Shown piece after piece: positions 48,476-60,521 of a stretch of 64,000 bases of DNA. A model generated the notes under the pieces. The model worked only from the letters and a program-made list of their open reading frames with translations. It ran no database searches and was not told the origin of the DNA. This stretch comes from Trichostrongylus colubriformis (taxonomy: Eukaryota; Nematoda; Chromadorea; Rhabditida; Trichostrongylidae). Numbering within the stretch: position 1 is the stretch's first letter; every line of letters starts with the position of its first letter. A program made the translations under genes and the position numbers. The DNA lies in the NCBI GenBank assembly GCA_963978905.1, contig OZ022258.1, positions 31,004,716 to 31,068,715 of the forward strand, written 5' to 3'.

Positions 48476-50025
48476 GTAAGGTTAGGTCAGGTTAGGAATG
48501 GGAGCCCTCCCTCCTCGCCCCAGGGATAATACTATTGAAAAAAACATGCCAACGGTTATTGACCCATGCTGGTTGCCGCCCGTCGCCCTTCTGTGATTGA
48601 TTTTAGGTTTGTACCGAACCCCGCGCCCCGTCGCTCCGCAGTCATTGATCTTAGGGTTCCAAAAACGGACCCCCATAACACTTCGACGGTTCTGCGTGCT
48701 GAGATCTCCTGTTCATGAGCTGGAATCGTGATCTCAACATCGACGTTGACACGACGATTATGGACCCTGTGCTTACATAAAGGACTGGATATTCTGGAAT
48801 TCTTCACTACATCAAGGTTTTCCAGGACTCTCATGCAGAGCTGTCTACCTGTCTTACCCATTCCGCGCCACACTTTGCGAGTAATCAAGTATACGACTCC
48901 TGAAACCATGCGGTCGCCTTCCTTTCCATGAGGACAGATTATGCAGGAAGGGGTTTGGCAGAGTTGGTCATACAGACGATTCCGCATTGAACGTCGCTTT
49001 AGGTTTTCAAGAGGTATTGCAACCGCTTGTACGTATTGCTGGAGATCCCATTTTCGGACACAAGGTCGGATCGCCGCGCTCATCTCTTCCAAAGTGAGGG
49101 GGACGCGAAAAGGCATCTTCGCCCGCTTCTCCTCCTGTCCAAACTCCGTTCTAGTACGTTGTCGATGCCATGCGTCTATGCCCTGACCACATTGTAAATA
49201 GTCATTTTCTTGTGCGATACGATACCGGAGTACTCAGTTCGGTACGCGCCATCGCATAAAATTGTGCTAGTAATCCTGAACATGTTTCCATAATGGCCTT
49301 CCTTGGTGCTAGACCGGTGCGCCGAGCTGTAATGGACGACGATGTTTTTGTTGCTAGGTTTTCAACACCACCTACTTTTTCAAAATCCTTGAGAGAAGTG
49401 TGTGTGGACATTGAGGACGACGAGCCAATTCCATCGGCCTCCCATTTGTGAACCTTATGTGTTCAAACTGATTGTTCACAAGTACAAAGCACGTGTCAAT
49501 CTCATTTTGAGTGAATTATGCAATAATACGATCATCGATAGTAGCAATGTACCGACAGTAGAGAATTGGCTTCCTTTAATTACTGGCTTTCCAACCTGCG
49601 ACATAAACGCAATATTCTCCAGACCACTTGAATGCGTCACTTTTGAGACAATCATCGAGTAACACCATGATCTGCGCAATGGTAGTGAGACCGCACAAGG
49701 TAACACTAGTGTGATGTTCGGTCTGGATTCCCAGGACTACCTGCATTGCACTCACCTTGAACACATCTGTATATAATGAGATCACGTCGAATGACCCTAG
49801 TACATTGCACCGTTTCGGTGTTACTTCGCGAAGCATCTGAAGAAACCCAGGTGTTTGGTGTTGGGTAAATGCGTGTGGATAAATTTGAAAAGTTTCACTA
49901 GGATAAGGTTCAGGAACGAGACCATTTTGCCAGATCAATTCGAAAAGTGATCGATATAAGGGCAGCGGGAAGTATAAAGCGTGATGAGAGTAAGATAGAG
50001 AATAGCTTAGGTTAATGAATATCAC
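48476..50025 (-). pseudogene. Penelope-like element (RT plus GIY-YIG endonuclease), decayed
   Basis: Read on the - strand. The RT part is at 50025-49200, with SFDVISLYTDV (motif A), then in shifted frames ILYCRYI.TIDD (catalytic YIDD-type motif near 49545) and a FEHIRFT element. The C-terminal part at 49116-48556 has LKRRSMRNRLYDQLCQTPSC, ICPHGKEGDRMVSGVVYLIT, TGRQLCMRVLE and a HEQEISARRT-type helix. This is the Penelope order, with a GIY-YIG endonuclease after the RT. The central part of the endonuclease (C..C..YIG) is shortened and its catalytic Tyr is not evident. Multiple frame changes make the element inactive. Confidence 0.82.
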
Positions 50026-51574
50026 TCAGGTGCGTCTAACGAAATGGATGCTCACGTGTAATCAGCCAAATCGCCACCTAATCATGCTCTCTACTTCATT
50101 TTCGTCACTCTGCTATCAGAAATTTTGCGAGAAACTCGTCATAACCGGCACGATAGAAGGTTCGCTTTGTATGTTTGACCACTTATCGCCTCAGATAGCA
50201 GTCAAGTAATGATAATCATCAAATTAGATGATTCGGTCGCTCTGCTGGAGATATTCCATAAGAACAACACCGTCACTTCATCGCAATCCGTATGCCGCTT
50301 CGTAAACTCTCGTTACGACGACCAGTGTCCCATAGTGAATGTTTCGGAGGATCAGGGAATAAGGACACTATCAGCTAACCCCAAAAAAGGTCAGCAGCTT
50401 TTCACTTGGCCTACGTTTCTCTAATTATTGAGCATTTTCAGTACTGGCGCGTATGGCTACCATCCAAATTCCCTGGAATGTGCTATTCATCAGAGGTGAG
50501 CAAAAAAAGAATCGGCGCTATAAAGTGAGCAAGCTTGCGTCGTACTGAACTGCACAAACTGCGCTGCATGTTTTGAAGTGGATGATCTATAGCAAACTGC
50601 TTGTACATATGCTATGACAAAACCTTGTAGTAGAGTTTTATAGATGTACTCGACCATGCAAACGCTTACACACTGGCAGTGTCGAAAAAGTTGGGTCGCG
50701 TTATTTGCCTCACTGGGACGGCATTCGACCGCAACTTCGATGGTATAGCTGACAAGAACAAAACGTCTGTTATCGCTTTCCACTGCTATCTTATATTCAA
50801 CCTTTCTCCGAGCATTCGATTTCTTTCCCTTCTACGTTAAAGGTTATTCATTCGATTAAAAAACTGGGGCAGTGGATAGACAACGTGGTACACGGGAACA
50901 GCGTCACCTTCTATACGTTCCAAGGACTGCCTAAAACAACATAAGGGCATTGCATATGATCAATTGGGTATGAAGAATGACGATGAACGTAACATGCAAA
51001 AGAAAAAGAATCACTAGTCTAACGAGAGGGTGTGTACACATCGGTACGAATGACCTACTTCGCGTCTGCTCCACACTCCATGTGCGAAGACTCCACCTCA
51101 TGTGCGAGAAAGTCATCAATTAGGCGCGAGAATACGCCGCTCAACTCCATTAACTTGGTGTAATGTTCACGAAAGGAAAAATTAAGGCAGTTTGGGTAAA
51201 CTTATGGTTGAAGTTTATTTTAAAAAAAGAGTCGGTTCAATGGTTCAGTGTCGACCAATTGATACCAGTGAATGGGGATGATCGTAACACTTTCAAAATT
51301 TCACACTTGACAGTTACGGTACTGCAATTCCAAGAAAATTGTTGGAATAACGAATAAAAATAAATGGAGTAATCGAATGGAATAAGCCTACTTGGTTGAA
51401 TTATAAGAGCGCTGATGTTAACTAGCATGGCCATATAATGGCATATTATTATTAGACTCGAACCCTTAAACCGAATTCTTTCTTTCGCGTTCATATGGGG
51501 CACGGTATCTTCTCCATAGTCAGTTTGGACATTTTTTGAATACCCTGGTGTAAGCGTACACACCCTGGAAATCC
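50026..51574. other. 1.5 kb without an assignable gene
   Basis: Two + strand coding-like bits (about 50108-50206, containing FCEKLVITGTIEGSLCMFDH, and 50225-50424) could be exons; the first looks loosely like a WD-type repeat. Splice sites are not convincing. The rest holds nothing I can support. Confidence 0.25.
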
Positions 51575-51950
51575 AGTCGAGGAAAATTTTAAATATTTTT
51601 TATGTGTTTCCTTCAAATGGTCGTAACTTCCTTCGAACTTAACTTTGTGAGTACAATGTTGTGTTGTGCGGTCTTAGAGTTCGCCGCTTTCCAATGATTA
51701 CTTAAACTATGCCACATCTTCTAACAGAAAGAAGTTATTCTGAAGGAGGCCAATTGAGGACGAGTCGAGGAACATTTTGATAATTTTCGAAGTAATTCAT
51801 TTCAAATGATAACCACTTCCTTCAAACTCAGTCTTATGAATGCATTGTTGGGCGGCGTCTGCGAGGTTGCCGCTTCCTAAATACCACCTAAACTTTACAA
51901 TATCTTCGGAAACAAAAATTTATTTTAAGAGGAGCCTGTCAAAGGAAATT
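51575..51950 (+). repeat. Two diverged tandem units of about 188 bp
   Basis: AGTCGAGGAA...TTTTTGATAATTTT-like starts occur at 51575 and 51763. Both units carry CTTCCTTC(G/A)AACT, a TGTTG(G/T)G.GG.G block, and AC(A/C)ACCTAAACT-like ends. A third copy is at 10752-10870. No function is apparent. Confidence 0.55.
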
Positions 51951-54126
51951 TTTTTCGTCGAAGTAGCGGGATCTTGATTCCATGAAAAAAAAAGACCATT
52001 GTGTCTGTTATGCCTCCAGCACGCATTTTTTGCTCTCAGAAGACCAACTTAAGGGTGGTTGGCCTCGGCTGGCTTCGCGGCGGGATGCGCCATGCATGAG
52101 GATTTCAGTCGCACTCTCAGTGTATATAAACGCTGTTCCGGCGCTCTCCTCTAAAATATCGTCCTGGACATCCATATCAAAAAATTTTTGTCTTACATTT
52201 TTTCCTTTTTTTGGGGTGCCGCTTTCTGTTTCTTCGAGTTATTGAATAAAAATTAAATTAAATACTAGTTTTGGATTTGAACCCAATTAGTCAGTTCTAT
52301 CACATCTCCCCTCACACTTTGGACCCTCAGCCTTGAAAATTCCGCTGAGCACTGCCTTTCTCAACGATTGCGACCATCCTCCGTTCCAGCAGACCAAAAG
52401 ACCAAATACGCCCTCCCCCCTGTCAAAGGTTCTTCGACGGGGGCCTGCCTCCTTTCGCCCCCAGTAATCATCGTCCCAGCAGAACAGTGTCCGAGATAAA
52501 ATTAGATCATGCTGGGAAAGGGAGTGCCGCAGATCGACACCTACAGTATATGCCTTCACCAGATACGGCACGCGCCATCTTCTCTTGAGTGAACCCCGAT
52601 GAGCCTCAAAAGCCCTGATCATGTGAGTAAGGCCTTTGCTATTGATCTATCCTTACTATGCATCGTCTCCATCTGTCCCTCTGTACGTCCCTCTGTCCGT
52701 CACGAAATTAGGAATTACATGAAAAACGACACAGGGATATGGGATTAAGTTTGGGTGGGTAGGGTATGGGTAAGTTTGAGGTGAGTATGATATGGGCCAA
52801 AAGTAAGGAGCACATATGAACCAAGCTGAGCTCCGTCCACAGCGGACGAGCGTTTATGGATTGACACCGCTGTTCAGTGTTCTATCAGTGACCTAGTATA
52901 TGTTTTGATCTCTAAGAAGAACCACGTAGACATGCTGTGACAACCCTGAGCAAGTTGAACCTCAAGGCCACAGAGCAGTTGGCAGCCAGCATTTTTAACA
53001 CAGCAGTCATAAAATGTGAGATCTCTTCAAATGTGGACTGGGTGCCTAGAAAAAGATGGTGGATGGTTTCTTTTCCCAAGCGGTTTCCACTAGACTGCTC
53101 AGTTACTGATATCAGTGAAGGCTAACAAAAATATGCTTTATCGAATCACTGAGTGGGGGGACTGAAAAAATGTGACTCCACTAATAATTACCTAACTTTA
53201 CATTTAACTAATATGCAATGACACGACTGAGCTAACGTTCTGTTCAATATTGTGCCTCTGGTGGCTTGACTATTTCATGAATTGTCAGCTTACGATTAGA
53301 GATGTCTTGTTCTTCTGCCATGCCAACTATCAATCTAAGATTGTCGCGAGTTAAAGTAACGATGGAGGCTAATTATGTGTGAGCTTACTGAAAATTCAAC
53401 GATACGCACGAGCAAAAAGGAGCGAAGCTGTACATACCGATAAGGAATTCTCTTATGTGTTACCTTGACCGCTTATGTCTTCCATAAAACCTGTAGAGGT
53501 TTTAAAACCATTCCAATTCTTTCAGTTTTGTGTTCGGTGGAATATCACAGTCCTTCTCGATGTTTCAGTGGCTCACCGTCTCATATGTATCGAGTGCTCA
53601 TCAGGTGTTCGTCACCATGGTCTGCAGATGGGTTTTCCTGCCAAAATCCTCTCAGAGCCGAAGTTCTCGCTTTCATTTTCCCACATATGGAAGGTGACGC
53701 AAACGGCTTGGTGAGGAATTTTATATTCGGTTGTTGGTTTTCGGGAATAAAAAAGTGGTTTCGGCTAAGGCCAATTTTTGGCTGAAACTTGTGGTCATCC
53801 TTTTGTCAAGAATTTTGGGGGGGGGGGGGAGGGAGAAGGGACATTGTATCTTGCGTGGTTAAGAAGAAGGGAGCTTTTTCGTTCCTTTCTGTATTCCGGT
53901 TCACTTTTGTGATGTTCGTCACTATTTTACTACGAGTGTAACTAATGATCCCCTCCACAAAGCTAAATTTCGATAGATGGGCGAGGATTGATACTAATCG
54001 GAGATTTTCCTCGACCCAATGATCGACCCTGTGCGTACTAAACTCTTGGGTATTCAACGTCAGCCAAAGAAAGCTCAAGGTAATTTAGGTATGCGCTACG
54101 ATTTTCATATGATCCACACGATCATA
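51951..54126. other. 2.2 kb without an assignable gene; LTR-like signals and a G tract
   Basis: A TATA box (GTATATAAACG, about 52121) and AATAAA (about 52247) occur in LTR-like order, but no repeat partner or primer-binding site confirms an LTR. A run of 13 G lies at 53817-53829. A 90-codon - strand frame (54078-53809) is open but unrecognised. Confidence 0.3.
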
Positions 54127-54991
54127 TTAGGTTGTAAGGAAAGTTTTGACCGGTGTTTTGCGTTCAGAAGATAAATCGAATCTCAGAGCGCGTCAATATG
54201 AGTCAGCTTACATATTGTGCTCCTTAGATAGACAAAAGTTGCTCTTTCTGAATATATGTTGTTTTGGAATGCCACAAGGTTTTCTTATTAGGGAAATCTC
54301 AAAGTATTGCGAAATGGCACTATTTGGATGACCACACTTCACGAGTTCTTAGCGAAGGCGACCACAAATGTGAGTGCTGCAAGGGGAGGGGGTGAAGCAT
54401 TGGATGGAACATTTCGTCCCTGATTTCAGAAACGAACAAGTGGGAACGAGCTGCTCGAAATTTCAATTGATCAAGTCGCTTTAATCAAAAACGGCACAAA
54501 GCGATAAGCGCCCATACTTGCCGGAGATGTCCAAAAGTATCTTCTCTCAACACACAAACTTGGTTACCCACCTCAAATTGCCTTGTTTTGGAAAAAAATC
54601 AAAAAATGGGTGCCGCGGGAGCCCTCAAAACAGCTATGCGCAAGCACATTTTCCACAAATCCTTTCTCAGTCACTGAAGTGGTTGCAGACCGGAGCCCTT
54701 ACCCTTACATCATATTCACCAGATCTAGCGCTAACTAAGCCTCACTTTCCCAAACATCTGGAGAGCTCCTTCAGCAACTGTGTGTCAAGAAAGAATGGTG
54801 ATTTGAAGTCGACTTTTTAATTCCGCCTATATAAATCATCAGTCCTTCATCAAATAGATATCCGTGATTTTGCCAAAAGTGTAGCGAATCAAATAGTGCT
54901 TATCCTGTGAGAAAAGATGCAATCTGAGCCGAGTTATGATCTCCCGAAGTTGAAATTGCGAAAACTGGCCAAAACTTTCCTTACAACCTAA
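54127..54991 (+). mobile_element. 865-bp internally deleted mariner with near-perfect terminal repeats
   Basis: The termini TTAGGTTGTAAGGAAAGTTT and AAACTTTCCTTACAACCTAA are exact complements over 20 bp and are flanked by TA on both sides. The interior keeps only decayed transposase pieces (TSYSPDLAL...F.KHLES at about 54710-54770, corresponding to mariner PYSPDLAP.D..LF). The length is well below 1.25 kb, so it cannot move by itself. Confidence 0.88.
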
Positions 54992-57185
54992 TATAACAAT
55001 AGACCGGAGAAAACTTTTTAGCTCGAGAGAGATTTATTATGCCAATTGCTGCAGCCATCTCGCCACTGCATGAAGCTAATCCTTATTTTGGATCATACAT
55101 AGCAAGTGGTGCAAATAAGGAAAAGCATAGTGTGTCGTACCCAGCTGATTTCAATCCCGTTGTCTTTTATGTTCATTGAAGTGCCTATGTGAAAGAACTA
55201 TCCTTTCAACAGTGCGCGTACGCAACAATTTCGATAGTTTCACATCGTCCAACGACCTTTACTTCCTTTCCAGTGGAATTTACAACTGTACTTTAAGCAA
55301 AACTGGACGCGATCTCTTCTTTGTTTCGTTTCTTTCGTGATTCTGTTACGCACTTTCTTAGGCGCCTCATGAACTACTTCTGTTGTATACGGCCCGTCTG
55401 AGAGATGTCGAATTGATTTCGGGCATCGAATTCGATCTACCGATGGTCCCTGCCATGCATATGATGCGTTTGAAATTGAATGTTGTCACACAGTTGTGGT
55501 AGGTCTGTAGATGCATCGATGGTCATCTATTACGCTAACTGAGTAATATGTAGTAAACATAACCAGATTTATTCGGTATGTCATTTGTTTTATCATTTTT
55601 CTTCTATAAATCATCTTTGACTATTTGTTCTGTATGAACTTCGTTAACTAGCAGATGAAATGCAAGCAACAGGTGTTCTCTTGCGGTGATTCATCAACGG
55701 CACACAAAGAGAAAGACCTCGCTGGGATATAGTGCAGAGCGTGCGAGGGCTGCATGCGACCAGGTGGTAAGGGGATCGGTCCCGCACGGTTGGTGCTGTG
55801 ATGAGCAAGAACTCTCTCACTGAAATCATTTATGTGGTTTACCTACATTATCAGAGCGCAACACATTTTGCGATGTCAAAAGTCAAAAACTAAATACATA
55901 AAAGCCATTAGTTTTTACAGTGAAATGCTTTATCAGTAATTCATACCATAACACAATTTTCATTAGATATCACATTACACATTACGCAATCTCCTTCATT
56001 GTTACGGAGGCAGCGGGGGTGTAGCTTGGGACACATGGATTTTGACCTCGGCCTGCGACCCAGTGACAGCCTACGGCCTTCATCCCTGTCATGAAGGTTA
56101 TTCAAACAATTTGTTCATGTAAATCCTATTCTTAGTACAGATCTATCCCGCTGTATTCGTGAGAGGGTGATGCTAACACGACTAATACTGGAAGAACGGT
56201 GTACTTTCAAATTGAGGGAAATCAAAATAAAGCTTTCCTACTTCTGAGAAGAACGATTTGTTGAAGTCAAATGACACATCCAATCCTCATTTCTGTACTC
56301 GTCCGATGCTCTAGTCGCTTCTCAAACTATCTCTGGAAAAACGTTACAGAGAACGCGTCAAAGGGATACATAACAGTTTTTTTTCGCATCTCTAGTGCAA
56401 ACTAGCATTTTCGCGCCTCCAGCGCGAACTCTTCCCATCTATGGTGCGAAGCAAAGGCAACGAGATGCGAAAAGCAAGAGATCATAGTTGCTCAAAACCT
56501 GCATCAAACTTGATAAGAGTCAAGAAACCAGAGAATAATCTGATTAGTTGAGGTCAAAATGAAAAAATCACTGCTCAACTATCACTACCCCGAACACCAA
56601 GAACTGTTCAAAAAAAAAAACAGTTTTCGCTGAAACTTTGCTTATAGGAGTCACTCGGCGTGCTGATCACATGGCATTCGTTCTGAGCATTTAGCACTAA
56701 TCTGATGCTGCTGCACTTATTTTCTCGTTACAGTCTTCCACCCGGTACTATCCTTTCACTATCAATCTACACGATCTTTTCATCCATGCCCTAATTGAGA
56801 TGAGAAGGTTCTTCTGCTTGCCTGAAGTCAGGCGAAAGTAGTGGGTACAGTTCGGCACCCTCTATTACATTAGAGCCGTTGTAATGGCATAAACGACGTC
56901 GTGTGAAGTGGATGTCATACTCGTGATCAGCACCCTAAATAAGCTTTGTAGGAAATGTTTCAGCAATTTAGGTGAAAACAAGTTGTTGCACCAATTCACT
57001 AAGTTGGCGCTAGCGCCAAAAACAGATGTAGTATTCTTGATCAGCAGGGCGAGTTCTCACCGAAGATAATTTTTCAATAAGTTGAACTGGTCTATAGATT
57101 TTGTCAACATCTTAATGAGTATATTGCATGATTTACTTCGTACATTCATGGGTATCTCTTATTACTTGACCTTATTTATGGTTGA
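54992..57185. other. 2.2 kb without an assignable gene
   Basis: No supported exon, RNA gene or terminal repeat pair. A GC-richer patch at about 55680-55810 and another near 56010-56090 do not fold into a tRNA that I can recognise. Confidence 0.35.
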
Positions 57186-57654
57186 AGGCACATTCCAGGA
57201 TTACCTTGAATGGGTTAAAGCGCTGAATTATGAAAGTAGAGGTGCTATGGAATACGTCGACAAAGAAAAATCCTAAAAAGCTCACGAAAATGGCAGAAAC
57301 CAGGTATCCTTACATCTGGCCTCGGACGAGATTACCGCGTGAAAACGAGTGGATGGTATCACAGAGAACTCTGGAATATCTCCTGTTTCCTCATGACAAC
57401 GTCTCCTTTATCATTGGCATCTCTTCCTTTTATTATCACACAAATCGTAGGCCTCATTTGCCACGTAGTTGCCAGCGTTGCCACCGTCATTGCCGGCAAT
57501 CACGACTAAGGTGGGGGAGAGGCTGTTGCGCTAGATTCTTTGGCTCTGCAGGAACTGACACTCACGTCTCGGTAAAGGTACAGCCTACGTGGCTTGGTCG
57601 AACTATCCATCCACGGCAGGAGTTGTGATACCCCAATAATCCTGGAATGTGCCT
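57186..57654. mobile_element. TTAA-flanked MITE, subfamily A, copy 3
   Basis: TTGA/AGGCACATTCCAGGATTA lies at the left and TAATCCTGGAATGTGCCT/TTAA at the right, the cleanest terminal pair of this subfamily. It is inverted relative to 33971-34438; the lengths are 469 and 468 bp. Confidence 0.9.
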
Positions 57655-58197
57655 TTAATGCAGATTTTGGGCAACCCATGACCTCTTGATTTTCCTCGCA
57701 CATCGTTATTGTTTCCTCGTACCATAAGTGCGAAGGGTTCACCCTGAGTTGCAAAACTTTTCGTTCGTACCACATTGTGCCCACCCAGGCAGCGGCATTA
57801 CATTCAAGCCTCTTTCTTTTTGGGCAAGAAAACGTGCAAACAGTGGGGTAGATTGTCCGGTAGGCTAACACCGTATTTGATGCAATGATCAGCACCGATC
57901 GAAGAACTGTCTGCAAAGCTCGCTAGTTACTTCACTAAACCCTTATTGTGAAACAAGTGAGAACTATCTAGTACCTTTATTAAAACATTCTAGAGGTCAA
58001 AGGGTAACGAGTGATAAAATGTGCATGGCAACAACTTCGAGCTAATTTGTGAATCTAAAATTTGTTGACATTACATACTGAGGACTCCAGCGCTTATCCA
58101 ATTGATAACCACTTATGATCCCCACGCTTGAAGAAATGGTCGATCCAACCTCCATTTCTAATCTGTGGCAGACCTGACCAATTTTGCTTCTGTTTGA
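57655..58197. other. Unassigned sequence between two MITEs
   Basis: Only short ORFs occur; no motif or splice-bounded exon is seen. Confidence 0.35.
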
Positions 58198-58516
58198 AGG
58201 CACTTTTCGCGATTGTCAGATGGGTCGATTTACCTTCTTGGAACCGTAGATGCTCGGTGACTAGTCAGCCTGCCTCCTTTTCGCTTCGCCACGGGGCGCT
58301 ATCCGGCGCTACACCTGCTCGTACCCACTCCTTCGTCACCCACTTGAGCTCCCTTATTAGTAAACTGAGCAAAATAGGTGGCGTCGGAGTGGATTCGAGC
58401 GGATGGAGCGCCGTGATAGCGCGCCGTGGCGACGCGAAAGGGTGCAACGTGACTAGATCCTCAAGGATCTACTGGTCCAAGAAGGCAAGTCGATCCATTT
58501 ATCGCGCAATGTTCCT
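58198..58516. mobile_element. TTAA-flanked MITE, subfamily D
   Basis: The left end is TTGA/AGGCACTTTTCGCGATTG and the right end is CGCGCAATGTTCCT/TTAA. The inverted homology runs about 45 bp inward (GGGTCGATTTACCTTCTTGG against CCAAGAAGGCAAGTCGATCC). It is 319 bp long and non-coding. Confidence 0.82.
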
Positions 58517-58870
58517 TTAAATAGGATTTCGTTCATGCTAACGGAGGGATCTCCCTTTCACATCACCATGGAAGGTGCGCTTCCATTTTGTTATATCGGG
58601 ATACACCGGATTGGTGAACAAATAGTACAATGGTAAAAGTGACGCCATGTGAGCAAGGCGGCTGCACGCACTGAGCTCGAGCATATGTGCATCCTCACAG
58701 TTCAAGTTGGGAATTAAGTGAGGTCCGCTGGACAGGTTTTTCTTTTATTTTCCCCATACCATGCAAGTTTTTGTTTATAAGCGCCGTATCTCATTTGATT
58801 ATTGCAATTGGGATCTCTCGGTTTAGCCTTTAATGTCGTGTACAAAAACTCAAAGTAAACACTACCTCAA
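58517..58870. other. Unassigned sequence
   Basis: No supported feature in these 350 bp. Confidence 0.4.
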
Positions 58871-59536
58871 AGACAGTGATAGCGGTAATGTGGGTGCTGA
58901 GGAATCCGAAAAGAGTCATTCGGTGAAAAACTGCGGGTTTGAAAGACCTGTGTATGGCGAAATTCCCCAGGAAAGGCGCGTCTCTGAGCTGTGGCAGATT
59001 AGCTCCAGCCGCCTTTCTTGGCTCGGTCCGTCTTCTAACGACGATCATCCCGATTGGCTGCGGGTGGAGGGGTCAAGACGATGCGGCTAAGAATGAACAA
59101 TCTGGGCGCGCTTTCGTGAACAGAACGTCGCATACCCTTTCCTAATCAGCTGATTACCTTCTTCAATGTTTTTGATTTTTGCTGCTTCGTAGAGTTTGCG
59201 AGTTTTTCTTTCGTTTTCCTTTTCTTTTTCATTGATTCTCACTTGTTGTCTTCGCTCGTCTGCAGTTAACGATGGGATTTTAAGTTTTTTGTATTGTTTC
59301 CGGGCAATTTTGCGCATTGATTACTTGGCTACATGCCAATGGCAGAGTCGTCCGTGCTACCCGCCTCTTGACGGAATGGTCGTCCACGTCGGGAATCAGC
59401 GTTGTGGAAGTGGCTCTATTTACCAGGTTTTTAGACACTTACTTCTGTTTTTTCTTCACCGTCGTATTACTGATCATCCCGCCCGTCATATTCACCACTT
59501 TTTTCACATTTCTCCAAATTTTCCCTATCACTGCCT
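58871..59536. mobile_element. TTAA-flanked MITE, subfamily C, copy 3, with extra internal segment
   Basis: The left end is TCAA/AGACAGTG and the right end is ATCACTGCCT/TTAA. The outer parts match 46467-47012 in the same orientation (GTGTATGGCGAAATTCCCC; TACCCGCCTCTTGACGGA). The middle differs: about 200 bp (59125-59325) replace about 100 bp of the other copies. Confidence 0.8.
59087..59317 (-). CDS. Unrecognised 76-codon ORF carried inside MITE C copy 3
   Basis: The open - frame has strongly protein-like, charged composition (TADERRQQVRINEKEKENER, then KTRKLYEAAKIKNIEEGNQL), predicting a long helix or coiled coil. It coincides with the segment absent from the other two copies, so it looks like a captured piece of a gene. 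I do not know the source gene, and it may not be expressed. Confidence 0.4.
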   Translation of the reverse strand: MRKIARKQYKKLKIPSLTADERRQQVRINEKEKENERKTRKLYEAAKIKNIEEGNQLIRKGYATFCSRKRAQIVHS

Positions 59537-59540
59537 TTAA

Positions 59541-60021
59541 CTATCCTACGGATAAACAGGTAATTGAAATGTTCCACATGACTGGCATTCGTCCATCCCT
59601 CTACTTCTTATGAATCGATTTCCTACTTCTTATTTTGGTGAGATCACATCTAAAGTGCATCTCCAGCCGTTCCATACTGAATTACAACCGATCTGAACGG
59701 GGGTGTAATCATAGTAAGCGGCTCACTTCCACTCACATTGTGTGGGAATCAAAGCCTGTTTGAGACAACCAGACCTTCCAATCATCGGGGTATGAGAGAT
59801 CGTTGTTACGATACCCATCCGCTGCATCTGCAGCTCACGTTTACTGGAACTGGCCATCCAACCCAGGAAGTAATTTTTTTGAGACGCACAAAGCACGTCT
59901 CAAAACTCTCCAGTTTCCTGAATAGTAAGAAAGAGCATGGGGCTCTGAAGATATTTATCAATTTCTATTGCTGCTGTTGCTATTCGCTGCTTCAGTAAGC
60001 TACGGAGCTGTCTACTAGGTA
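59541..60021. other. Unassigned sequence
   Basis: The only structure noted is a short hairpin, TTGAGACG CACAAAGCA CGTCTCAA, at about 59878-59902. No gene is supported. Confidence 0.35.
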
Positions 60022-60521
60022 CTGTAGCGGTCAAAAATATATGCGGTTTTGGATTCGAACCATAACTTTGGTCGAAGTTTACATTTCTTATTCAATGTTT
60101 TTTGTTTTTTGAAGGCAACTGGTACTCAGTGAAGCAAAGTAGGGTGTAGTGTTGAGATTGGAAAATTTACTTAACTAAAAACTCTAAAAATACCAAACCT
60201 TTTCAAAAATTCAATTGGCCATAGAAAGCTTATAACTCATCGAAACGGGCAGGTGGGCAGAAAATATTACGGAATGAGGCTGGGACTTTGTTGCACGCTA
60301 TTTCAAATCCTAACAGCACTGAGGCACGGAGTTGACCATTTTCAGTGGTTTCCGTTAAATAATTTTTTCAACCTTCACACTGCATCATACTCGGCTGAGA
60401 TACTTTATTTCTTCGAGTAACAGTTGCCTTCAAAACACAAAAAAAAATTGAGCGAGATATGCAAACACCGAACAAAGTTATGGTCAAAATCCCAAACCGC
60501 ATATAATTTTGACCGCTACTG
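60022..60521. mobile_element. 500-bp Tc1-type MITE, family U
   Basis: TA flanks both ends. The left end is CTGTAGCGGTCAAAAATATA and the right end is ATAATTTTGACCGCTACTG. The inverted homology continues inward for more than 100 bp (CCATAACTTTG; TTTTTGTTTTTTGAAGGCAAC against GTTGCCTTCAAAACACAAAA). The ends resemble those of family T (CAGTAGCGCTC), so the two may be mobilised by related transposases. Confidence 0.85.

Noticed and set aside
48477..48500. GTTAGGTCAGGTTAGG run, resembling telomere-type repeats
   Set aside because: Only two partial units, no TTAGGC array; such words are common at element ends.
52121..52275. TATA box followed by AATAAA and a TGGATTTGAACCC word, resembling an LTR plus primer site
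   Set aside because: No second copy, no polypurine tract, and the TGG word matches a T-loop complement rather than a tRNA 3' end.
53817..53829. Run of 13 G
   Set aside because: A single homopolymer with no repeat context; length may be uncertain in the assembly.
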